Positions 47,510 through 55,004 of a stretch of DNA of 56,391 nt are shown here, one piece after another; the first letter of the stretch is position 1, and every line of letters begins with the position of its first letter. The DNA is from a virus. The stretch spans positions 1 through 56,391 of the IMG/VR virus record IMGVR_UViG_3300011271_000006. One strand, 5' to 3'. The translations under genes and the position numbers were made by a program. Below the pieces are notes generated by a model. That model worked only from the letters and a program-made list of their open reading frames with translations. It was not told the DNA's origin and made no database searches.

Positions 47510-49083
47510 TAGAGTTGCGTCGTTATCAAGAAGAAGGTTTAAATGCTATTTGGGATTATTTTCAAAAAGGAAATAATGGCAATCCTGTTTTAGCTTGGCC
47601 AACAGGAACAGGTAAATCAATCGTTCCAGCTATTTTTATAAAACATATAATGAAAATTTGGCCAACACAAAGATTTTTATTATTAACTCATATTAAAGAA
47701 TTAATATCTCAAAATTCTCAAGTAATGAAATTAGTTTGGAATAATGTACCATTAGGATTATTCAGTGCAGGATTAAAAGAAAAAAATGCAGTGATGCCTG
47801 TAGTATTTGCAGGCATTCAAAGTGCTATAAGAAGTCCAAGTATCTTTGGGCATAGAGATATCATATTCATTGATGAAGCTCATTTAGTATCACAAGACGA
47901 AAGCTCTATGTACCTCACTTTCATCGCGACAATGAAATTGATTAACCCACAAATTAAGATTATAGGAATGTCCGCTACTCCATTCCGCATGGGTCAAGGT
48001 TATATAACTGATGGAGGACTTTTTACCGATATAGTTCATAACTTAACAGGCATCGAAGCATTCAATCGAATGATCGCAGAAGGCTATTTGTGTCCAATGA
48101 TACCACGACGAACGAAGATTGAATTAGATGTAAGTCAAGTTGGTATGGCAAAAGGCGATTTTATTGGTAGTCAATTACAAGATGCTGTAGATAAGAAAGA
48201 TATAACTTATAATGGCTTGAAAGAAGTTATCGCGAGTGGTGAAAATAGACGTTCTTGGTTAATTTTTGCATCAGGTATTGAACATGCTGAACATATTGCT
48301 GCTATGCTTAGTAGTTTCGGGATCGATTGTGCCGCTGTTCATAGTAGGCAACAACCTGAGTACAATGATAAGGCGATATTGGCTTTTAAAAACAATGAGC
48401 TACGTTCTATTGTTAATTATAGCAAGCTTACAACTGGTTTTAATCATATTTATATAGATTTAATCGCTGATTTTCGTCCAACAATGAGTATACCACTCCA
48501 CATACAGAAGTTAGGCAGAGGAACACGTCCCGCTTTGGGCAAAAGCGATTGTTTGGTCCTTGATTTTGCTCGTAATGTACCACGCTTAGGACCAATCAAT
48601 GATCCTATTATACCTCGCAAAAAAGGCGATAAACAAGGCGAAGCTCCTGTAAAGATATGCGATGCTTGCGGAACTTACAATCACATGCGAGTAAAGTTCT
48701 GTACTTATTGTGGGGAAGAATTTCACTTCAAGAATAAATTAGTTGCGAAATCTGGGACAGAAGAAATCTTGCGTTCTGATTTTCCTATTGTTGAAACCTA
48801 TGATGTAAGTAAAGTCAGCTATGTAAAAAAAGGTAAAAACGAAAAATCATACTTGCGAGCTACTTATTATTGTGGTATGCATATGTTTGGTGAGAATGTA
48901 TTTCCTGAACATGGTGGATATGCGACAAAGCTATTTCGTTCCTGGTGGCGGCAACGCCATACAATTGAACCGCCTAAAACTACTGATGAAGCTTTAGCAT
49001 TTATGAATGAGTTACGAACACCTAAGAAAATTCGCGTATGGGTGAACAGGCGGTATCCTGAGATATTGAATTGTGAGTATTGA
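47506..49083 (+). CDS. SF2 DEAD/DEAH-box helicase with zinc ribbon
   Basis: The 525 residues have motif I PTGTGKS (32-38), motif II DEAH (123-126), motif III SAT (156-158) and helicase C-terminal features (QKLGRGTRPALGKSDCLVLD). A four-Cys zinc ribbon follows (ICDACGTYNHMRVKFCTYCG). It resembles phage replication or recombination helicases of the UvsW/RecG-like SF2 group. It is 3' of the Cas4-like gene and upstream of the DNA polymerase group. Confidence 0.9.
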   Translation: MIELRRYQEEGLNAIWDYFQKGNNGNPVLAWPTGTGKSIVPAIFIKHIMKIWPTQRFLLLTHIKELISQNSQVMKLVWNNVPLGLFSAGLKEKNAVMPVVFAGIQSAIRSPSIFGHRDIIFIDEAHLVSQDESSMYLTFIATMKLINPQIKIIGMSATPFRMGQGYITDGGLFTDIVHNLTGIEAFNRMIAEGYLCPMIPRRTKIELDVSQVGMAKGDFIGSQLQDAVDKKDITYNGLKEVIASGENRRSWLIFASGIEHAEHIAAMLSSFGIDCAAVHSRQQPEYNDKAILAFKNNELRSIVNYSKLTTGFNHIYIDLIADFRPTMSIPLHIQKLGRGTRPALGKSDCLVLDFARNVPRLGPINDPIIPRKKGDKQGEAPVKICDACGTYNHMRVKFCTYCGEEFHFKNKLVAKSGTEEILRSDFPIVETYDVSKVSYVKKGKNEKSYLRATYYCGMHMFGENVFPEHGGYATKLFRSWWRQRHTIEPPKTTDEALAFMNELRTPKKIRVWVNRRYPEILNCEY

Positions 49084-49085
49084 GA

Positions 49086-49376
49086 ATGTCTTTACCAAAA
49101 ACTTTATCATTTGAAAGAATTGAACGAGGAGCTAAAGTGATAGCTCTTTATCTTAAATTAACTAAAGATTTATCATTAAATGTAAAATGCTATTATTTAG
49201 TAGGAAGTGATGAAATAGTATTACACATAATTTATAATGATAAATATTATAAAAGATTAATTTTATATAAAGAATTGTTAATGGATATAGATGATTTTCA
49301 AGAACAAATCACTATACCATTCCTAAAAGAATTAATGCCGAACGAATTAAAATTTATTTATCAAGATTGTTCATGA
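49086..49376 (+). CDS. Hypothetical protein (96 aa)
   Basis: The ATG at 49086 is preferred over a TTG at 49080. It begins MSLPKTLSFERIERGAKVIA and is strand-rich with VKCYYLVGSDEIVLHIIYND and an acidic helix. Function is unknown. Confidence 0.6.
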   Translation: MSLPKTLSFERIERGAKVIALYLKLTKDLSLNVKCYYLVGSDEIVLHIIYNDKYYKRLILYKELLMDIDDFQEQITIPFLKELMPNELKFIYQDCS

Positions 49377-49609
49377 ACATTAAACCTTCACTTCGTTATG
49401 AAACTATTCTTGAGCTTAAAGCATCAATGAATAATGCTTTAACAAGAGCATTAGAAAATGAGCATCATTATCCATATCGAAATTGTCTTAGTTGTAGTCA
49501 TTTTACTGAGGCTAAAGAACTATGCAATTATTGGCAAGCTAAGCCTCCGGTAAGAGTTTTGGTATATGGCTGTGAGAAACATAACGATATAAGCGATATT
49601 CCTTTTTAA
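49373..49609 (+). CDS. Small Cys-rich protein (78 aa)
   Basis: The ATG overlaps the upstream stop (ATGA). The C-terminal half has CLSCSHFTEAKELCNYW and VYGCEKH, a four-Cys set likely to bind zinc or iron-sulfur, similar to small phage proteins beside replication genes. Function is unknown. Confidence 0.65.
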   Translation: MNIKPSLRYETILELKASMNNALTRALENEHHYPYRNCLSCSHFTEAKELCNYWQAKPPVRVLVYGCEKHNDISDIPF

Positions 49610-49611
49610 TT

Positions 49612-49797
49612 ATGGTTAAATATAATTCACAAACACCATTATTTAATGAAGCTAAGAAAAAAACTCGCGATGATATGGCTGAAGTATATAAAACAATTCA
49701 AAAAGATAATCATGCTTTAGCTAGACTACTTTATAAAAAAATGAAGTGGTGCGAAACAGAATTAATAAATAAAATAATTAATGGCGAAATTCTATAA
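49612..49797 (+). CDS. Small helical protein (61 aa)
   Basis: It begins MVKYNSQTPLFNEAKKKTRD and ends LINKIINGEIL, ending directly before the next ATG. Helical and charged. Function is unknown. Confidence 0.6.
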   Translation: MVKYNSQTPLFNEAKKKTRDDMAEVYKTIQKDNHALARLLYKKMKWCETELINKIINGEIL

Positions 49798-50805
49798 ATG
49801 CCGCGTCCTCGTAAAGTTAAACTTACTGAAGTCAAATCATCTAGTTTCCTAGACGCTCTTAAATTTCTATCTTTGATCACTAAGGAACAAGGATCGCCCA
49901 ATGAGACGCATATCTATCTAAGCTCTAAATGGGCATTCTGTTTCAATGGTACAATCTCTGCTGCTACTCCAATCACCGAAGATATTAATTGTTGTCCTAA
50001 TAATTCGCTAATTATTGAGGCTTTATCCAAGTGCAAAAATGGTTATTCATTCAATTTAAATGAAAACAAACTTTCACTTAAATCAGATAAATTTAAAGCC
50101 TTCATTCCTTGTATTGACCCCACAATTTATCAATTAACTGTTCCTGATCCTCCTACACTTCCAATTGATGATCGTTTTCGTTTGGCTATTGAAGCTGTAA
50201 ATGTATTTCCACATATGGAAAGCTCAGAAAGTATTGTATTGCTTTCAATTTTAATGAATGGGCAAACTGTTGTGGGAAGTGATAGTAAGGTTATATTTGA
50301 ATATTGGCATGGATTAGAATTACCATTAGGATTATCAATTCCTAAGACATTCGCAAGTGCATTTATTAAGATAACAAAGAAATTAATCAAATTTGGCTAT
50401 TCACAGTCAAGCGTAACATTCTATTATGAAGATCAAAGTTGGATTAAAACTCAACTTCATGCTAAACTTTGGCCTGATATATCAGCGATCTTGAATAAGA
50501 CTAGTAATCCTTATCCACTTCCGGCCGACTTTTTTGATGCTCTTGTCGCTGTTGCCCCATTCAGCCAAAATGGACAGGTCTACTTTGATGCTGGAACCAT
50601 GCGCAGTCACTCAGAAACAGGGGTAGGAGCGAGTTTCGAGGTAGTGGGGCTACCACGAGGTCCAGTCTTCCCTGCGAAGCAACTGGCGCTCCTGAAGCCT
50701 TGGGCTGAGACCGTCGATTTCCTCGTACCAGGACCACACCAGGGATCAACAATGTTACTTGCCTATGGTTCTAAGATGCGGGGAGCGATTGCAGGACGAT
50801 CATGA
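49798..50805 (+). CDS. Possible sliding-clamp-like replication protein (335 aa)
   Basis: The sequence shows repeated strand-helix units (LFFLDALKFLSLIT-like start, RLAIEAVNVFPHMESSESI, YPLPADFFDALVAVAPFS) and the SVTFYYEDQSWIKTQLHAK-type strands of beta-clamp folds. It lies two genes before the DNA polymerase. No diagnostic clamp motif was confirmed. The last ~280 bases (from about 50520) are clearly more G+C-rich than the first part, indicating a recombination joint inside the gene. Confidence 0.45.
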   Translation: MPRPRKVKLTEVKSSSFLDALKFLSLITKEQGSPNETHIYLSSKWAFCFNGTISAATPITEDINCCPNNSLIIEALSKCKNGYSFNLNENKLSLKSDKFKAFIPCIDPTIYQLTVPDPPTLPIDDRFRLAIEAVNVFPHMESSESIVLLSILMNGQTVVGSDSKVIFEYWHGLELPLGLSIPKTFASAFIKITKKLIKFGYSQSSVTFYYEDQSWIKTQLHAKLWPDISAILNKTSNPYPLPADFFDALVAVAPFSQNGQVYFDAGTMRSHSETGVGASFEVVGLPRGPVFPAKQLALLKPWAETVDFLVPGPHQGSTMLLAYGSKMRGAIAGRS

Positions 50806-50999
50806 AACTTAACCTTGATCTAAGCACACGAGAAAATATCGAAGAAGCAGTCGCACATGTTTTAACAATGTCTGAATTTCCTAATATTATAAAACAATAT
50901 CAAGATTTATATAAAGTAATTGGTGATATGGATATTGAAACTACAATAGCACTTGCAATTTTAGCTTATGCAATTGAAGTTAAAGATGAATTAAATTAA
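50802..50999 (+). CDS. Small protein (65 aa) before the polymerase
   Basis: It begins MKLNLDLSTRENIEEAVAHV and is helical and acidic (ETTIALAILAYAIEVKDELN). It overlaps the preceding stop and ends directly before the polymerase ATG. It may assist the polymerase; no family is known. Confidence 0.6.
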   Translation: MKLNLDLSTRENIEEAVAHVLTMSEFPNIIKQYQDLYKVIGDMDIETTIALAILAYAIEVKDELN

Positions 51000-52919
51000 A
51001 TGCTTGACGAATTAGGCTTCATAACAACTGAAAAAAAAGTTCAATTAAAGCCTTATGTTGCAAGGCAATCTAAAATCTATGAATTAATGAATGATCAAGA
51101 AATACAAATAGGAGCGGGAGGAACGCTAATATTAGATACTGAAACCTACATCAATTATTTTATCATTGCATTCAAAGATATTAAAACAGGTAAGATTATT
51201 AGATTTGAATTAAATAATCAATTTGATAAACTAAAGCTATCATGGATAATGCATAGTTACCGTATTGTAGGATTTAATAGTATAAAATATGATCTTCCTT
51301 TGATTTGGCTCAGTTATGCTCATCAGAATATTAAAATGCTGAAGGAAGCTTCTGATGTTTTAATATTTGATAATATTTTTCCTAATGAACTTCAAAGACA
51401 ATTTAATTTCCAAATTCATAAAACTAATCATATTGATCTTATTGAAGTATGCCCACTAAAAGGGAGCTTGAAACTTTATGCCGCTCGTCTTCATTCTAAA
51501 CGTATCCAGGATTTACCTTTCGATATCAGTAAACCTCTGACTAAAGAACAAATTGAAATAGTTGCTGATTATAATCTTAATGATCTTGATGCAACAGAAT
51601 TGATATTTAATTTCTCCAAAGAACGTCTTGATTTGCGTCAAGTAATAAGCATAGAATATAAACAAGATTTAATGAGTAAATCTGATGCACAAATTGCAGA
51701 AGCAGTCATATCGAGTGAAGTTCAAAAGATTAATGGGCGATATCCTAAGCGGCCTATTATATCTCCTGGAACTACTTATAACTATAATATGCCGCATTAC
51801 ATTGACTATCAAATATTTGTTCTCAAGAAGCTCAAAGAAGAAATCAGCAATGCTAAATTTATAGTCAATCAGTATGGAAGGATTGATCTTCCAAAAGCAT
51901 TAACAGAAACATCAATCAATATCAATAAATCAGCTTATAGACTTGGTATAGGAGGTTTACATAGCTTTGAAAAGAACGTTTCATATATCGCTACTGAACA
52001 AAATTTAATTATTGACCGCGATGTTTCTTCTTATTATCCTACCATTATTCTTAATCAAGGCTTATATCCCTTACATATGGGGAAAGCTTTTATCGAAGTC
52101 TACAAAGGAATAGTTCAACGTCGATTAATAGCTAAAAAGAATAAACAATATACAATAGATAAAGGATTAAAAATTGCTATTAACGGTTCATTTGGAAAAT
52201 TAGGTTCTATGTGGTCAATTCTTTATTCTCCTGATCTTATGATACAAATCACAATAACAGGTCAATTAACTTTGTTAATGCTTATTGAAATGATTGAGTT
52301 AGCAGAAATTCAAGTAATTTCAGCTAACACAGATGGTATAGTTATTCTATGTTCTAGCGATCGCGAGGCTGATTTAGAAAAAATTATTAAAAAATGGGAA
52401 AATTTGACAGGATTTTCTACAGAAGAAACTCGATATAAAGCCTACTATGCTCGTGATGTTAATGCATATTTTGCTGTGAAAATGAATAATGAAATCAAAG
52501 TTAAAGGACCATATTCAGAGATAGGATCACAATCAGGAACTCAACTTGATAATAATCCTGCTTCATTGATATGTTCAGATGCAATAAAAAAACTCTTAGG
52601 TGAGAATATTCCGATTGAAAAAACTATTCAAGAATGTCGAAACTTAGAGCGCTTCGTAACTGTACGTAACGTCAAAGGTGGAGCGCATAAGGATCAACAT
52701 TATTTGGGAAAAGTTATTCGCTTCTATTATGCTAAAAATATTGTAGGTACAATTAATTATATCTTATCAGGAAATAAAGTACCTGATACAGAAGGCGCAA
52801 AACCAACTATGGATATGCCTGAACAATTCCCTGATGATATTAATTATCGGTGGTACATTGATAAGACAAATGAAATTTTATACGAAATAGGTTATTATAA
52901 GGAAACTAAGTTTTTTTAA
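51000..52919 (+). CDS. Family B DNA polymerase
   Basis: The 639 residues have the 3'-5' exonuclease motifs ExoI LILDTET (D46, E48), ExoII GFNSIKYD (91-98) and ExoIII YNLNDLD (191-197). Polymerase motifs A (DRDVSSYYPTI, about 339-349), B (KIAINGSFG, 391-399) and C (NTDG, 443-446) follow. At 639 residues it is a compact enzyme; motif C has Gly where Ser is common. Proofreading appears intact. With the primase/helicase and Sak4/SSB it completes a self-contained replication set. The gene ends one base before a convergent gene. Confidence 0.93.
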   Translation: MLDELGFITTEKKVQLKPYVARQSKIYELMNDQEIQIGAGGTLILDTETYINYFIIAFKDIKTGKIIRFELNNQFDKLKLSWIMHSYRIVGFNSIKYDLPLIWLSYAHQNIKMLKEASDVLIFDNIFPNELQRQFNFQIHKTNHIDLIEVCPLKGSLKLYAARLHSKRIQDLPFDISKPLTKEQIEIVADYNLNDLDATELIFNFSKERLDLRQVISIEYKQDLMSKSDAQIAEAVISSEVQKINGRYPKRPIISPGTTYNYNMPHYIDYQIFVLKKLKEEISNAKFIVNQYGRIDLPKALTETSININKSAYRLGIGGLHSFEKNVSYIATEQNLIIDRDVSSYYPTIILNQGLYPLHMGKAFIEVYKGIVQRRLIAKKNKQYTIDKGLKIAINGSFGKLGSMWSILYSPDLMIQITITGQLTLLMLIEMIELAEIQVISANTDGIVILCSSDREADLEKIIKKWENLTGFSTEETRYKAYYARDVNAYFAVKMNNEIKVKGPYSEIGSQSGTQLDNNPASLICSDAIKKLLGENIPIEKTIQECRNLERFVTVRNVKGGAHKDQHYLGKVIRFYYAKNIVGTINYILSGNKVPDTEGAKPTMDMPEQFPDDINYRWYIDKTNEILYEIGYYKETKFF

Positions 52920-52920
52920 A

Positions 52921-53181
52921 TCACTTAACAAAACCTTTTCCATGTTTTAATTCTTTAACATCATCTTCAATACGAGAAATTCGAGTATCTTGAACAGCAA
53001 CTTCAGTTAAAATACTACCAAGCTTATCAAATGAATTATTTAATATCTTTAGATTTTCGTTCATTCCATCCATTTGAACTTTTAAAACTCTTACATCAGA
53101 TTTAATCATAATAATAAATACTATTCCAGCAGCTAAATAGCCAACAATTTGAGCAATTTGTAATATAGTTGAAAATTCCAT
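52921..53181 (-). CDS. Membrane/coiled-coil protein of the lysis cassette (86 aa)
   Basis: An N-terminal membrane segment (about 7-26) is followed by a long coiled coil (KVQMDGMNENLKILNNSFDK, then DVKELKHGKGF). This is the architecture of an inner-membrane spanin or holin regulator. It follows a hairpin and the peptidoglycan-binding gene. Which role applies cannot be decided by sequence alone. Confidence 0.65.
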   Translation of the reverse strand: MEFSTILQIAQIVGYLAAGIVFIIMIKSDVRVLKVQMDGMNENLKILNNSFDKLGSILTEVAVQDTRISRIEDDVKELKHGKGFVK

Positions 53182-53232
53182 CTTATTATTTTCTTTCTAA
53201 GAACTTCAATATGTTTATCTGAAATAAAACCC

Positions 53233-53270
53233 AACCGGCGGAAGCTGCTGACATAGCTAAATCGCCGGTT
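53233..53270 (-). terminator. Hairpin with T-rich tail, probable terminator
   Basis: AACCGGCG (53270-53263) and CGCCGGTT (53240-53233) on the minus strand form an 8-bp G+C-rich stem with a 22-base loop containing a smaller AGCT pair, followed by GGGTTTTATTT. It lies between the peptidoglycan-binding gene and the 86-residue gene, so it could lower expression of the latter. Confidence 0.65.
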
Positions 53271-53321
53271 AGAATAATATTAACCCAACTTTAATTGTAG
53301 GCCATTAAGCTTGGTAGGCAA

Positions 53322-53579
53322 TTAAACAATTCCTAGTGTAGTTCTAATCAAGCTAATACCTTGTTCAATTGCTGTTTCAGTCTTAGGTCCAAGCCAACCA
53401 TCTTCTATAAGTGGTGGATTAAGATTAAGGACTTTATTCAATAAAGCTTGAAGGTCTTTAATCGCTTGAGAAGGATGCGGTACAGTAGTATTATTTGACG
53501 GTAATGTTGGTGTTTTCCAATTGTTAGCAGCATAATTAAGAAATGAAAGAATAGCTTGACCAAATGTTATAAGGTCCAT
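53322..53579 (-). CDS. Peptidoglycan-binding domain protein (85 aa)
   Basis: The C-terminal part (AIKDLQALLNKVLNLNPPLI, EDGWLGPKTETAIEQGI) is a PG_binding_1 repeat, with the typical DGWLGPKT turn. The N-terminus (MDLITFGQAILSFLNYAANN) is hydrophobic. It probably helps target or anchor the lysis enzyme; as a separate small protein it is unusual. Confidence 0.8.
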   Translation of the reverse strand: MDLITFGQAILSFLNYAANNWKTPTLPSNNTTVPHPSQAIKDLQALLNKVLNLNPPLIEDGWLGPKTETAIEQGISLIRTTLGIV

Positions 53580-53591
53580 AATATCACCTAT

Positions 53592-53900
53592 TTAAATTGT
53601 AGGAGGAGTAGCATTTTCTTTTGCCACTTTTGCAAGATCAGGATCAAGAATAGTAATTGTATTTCCCTTAACTTCTGTTGCATTCATTTTAGCAACTGAT
53701 GCGATAGTGTTGGCTTGAGTATGAATATAAATACCCCAAGCAACAGGAGCGATCATAAGAAGTCCACCAGCTATAGGTTGCCATTGTGCTCCCGTGATTA
53801 ATCCATAGGTAGTCAAAAATGTACCAATAATTTGTAATGCATCACGAACAATACTCATAAATTGATCTGAGTTCATTTTATCCGTCCTTTCATTAGACAA
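53592..53900 (-). CDS. Holin, Pam3-gp28-like
   Basis: The 102 residues have two hydrophobic segments (about 21-40 and 45-62) around SIVRDALQIIGTFLTTYGLI, then GAQWQPIAGGLLMIAPVAWG, a known holin pattern from alphaproteobacterial and cyanobacterial phages. It overlaps the endolysin gene by 8 bp and should set the time of lysis. Confidence 0.8.
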   Translation of the reverse strand: MSNERTDKMNSDQFMSIVRDALQIIGTFLTTYGLITGAQWQPIAGGLLMIAPVAWGIYIHTQANTIASVAKMNATEVKGNTITILDPDLAKVAKENATPPTI

Positions 53901-54867
53901 TTTCCAATTTAACTTTAGTTAATCCTTCATCTTCTTCAGTTTCAGGATCAGAAGCTATACCTAAAGCTACTGCTCCTGCAAAAGTCAAATCAATAATTCG
54001 ACCGTGAACAAAAGGACCACGATCATTAATAGTTACAACTATTGACTTGTTATTATCTTCTCTTGTTACTTTAACTTTAGTCCCAAACGGTAATGTTTTA
54101 TGAGCAGCTTTTAGTAAATCGGATCTAAAAGGTTCACCACTTGCTGTTTCACTATCGTCATACCAACTCGCTATTCCTTCTTCAAATATTTTTGGCTTAT
54201 CTACTTCTTGATCGTTTGCCCATTCCTTCATTAATTGTTCATCACTTCCATCATAGTGACTGATATCCAATCCACCAGCAATTTGAATTCCTGGTATTTT
54301 GTGAGGGATTGGTCCCAGACCATCGCCGGTATATTGCCAAAGCCAATATTTAGACCAAGAGCGTTGCACAACAGGCTTAGTAGTATATTGGGCGAGCCAT
54401 AAACGTCTTGCTCCCCACCAAGTATCAATCTTATTACCTAAATCTTCTTTGATGGTATGACCAGTATATAAAACAATCTTTCGACCAATTCTTAATTCAC
54501 AGTGTTCAGCAAATTGTTTACATTCGTCTATTGAAACATTATCAACTTCAAAATCAAGTGAAATTAAAGTATGATTATCAGGAGCAGCAACAGTTAAAAA
54601 GAACTCTGCTTGTGAAATCATATCACCAGGGCGAATAAAATGATAAGCTCCCCACAATAGACCAGCAGCTTTAGCTAATGTTCGTCTTTGTGTATAATAA
54701 TTATCAATAATACCTAATCCTTCACTTGATTTGTGAATTACTCCTACAATACCAGCTTTGCGAACATCTTGAAAGCCACCACCAATAAGACGATCATAGT
54801 GTGAAATATCTATAACTTTAGGATTAATTTGCATCTTATTTTTCTCTAATCTTTGTTTGAAATCCAT
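53893..54867 (-). CDS. Endolysin: GH25 muramidase fused to an RlpA-like double-psi barrel
   Basis: Residues about 15-215 are a GH25 lysozyme (VIDISHYDRLIG, GVIHKSSEGLGI, catalytic pair in LISLDFEVDN, WLWQYTGDG). Residues about 228-310 are an RlpA-like double-psi beta barrel (EEGIASWYDDSETASGEPF, KTLPFGTKVKV, TINDRGPFVHGRIIDL). RlpA domains cut peptidoglycan lacking stem peptides in some bacteria. Two wall-cutting domains in one endolysin is unusual. No signal peptide was seen, so it depends on the holin. Confidence 0.88.
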   Translation of the reverse strand: MDFKQRLEKNKMQINPKVIDISHYDRLIGGGFQDVRKAGIVGVIHKSSEGLGIIDNYYTQRRTLAKAAGLLWGAYHFIRPGDMISQAEFFLTVAAPDNHTLISLDFEVDNVSIDECKQFAEHCELRIGRKIVLYTGHTIKEDLGNKIDTWWGARRLWLAQYTTKPVVQRSWSKYWLWQYTGDGLGPIPHKIPGIQIAGGLDISHYDGSDEQLMKEWANDQEVDKPKIFEEGIASWYDDSETASGEPFRSDLLKAAHKTLPFGTKVKVTREDNNKSIVVTINDRGPFVHGRIIDLTFAGAVALGIASDPETEEDEGLTKVKLEIV

Positions 54868-55004
54868 TTTCTATCAAAGTAAACATATTTTCCATCAGGA
54901 CTATAACCAATAAATCGCCAACCAAGATCAGTATAAGTTTTTATTGTAGTTAAATCATTAAAAGTCCATTCTACTAAAACTAGAATAACATCATATTTAA
55001 TCAT
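54846..55004 (-). CDS. Small protein (52 aa) between fibre and endolysin
   Basis: The ATG overlaps the fibre stop (ATGA) and the end overlaps the endolysin start by 22 bp. It begins MIKYDVILVLVEWTFNDLTT and has strands DLGWRFIGYSPDGKYVYFDR. A small fibre-assembly or host-directed factor is possible. Function is unknown. Confidence 0.6.
   Translation of the reverse strand: MIKYDVILVLVEWTFNDLTTIKTYTDLGWRFIGYSPDGKYVYFDRKWISNKD

Noticed and set aside
53182-53321. 22-aa minus-strand frame (MSAASAGWVLFQINILKFLE) beside the lysis genes
   Set aside because: It lacks a ribosome site and coincides with a G+C-rich hairpin that is better explained as a terminator.
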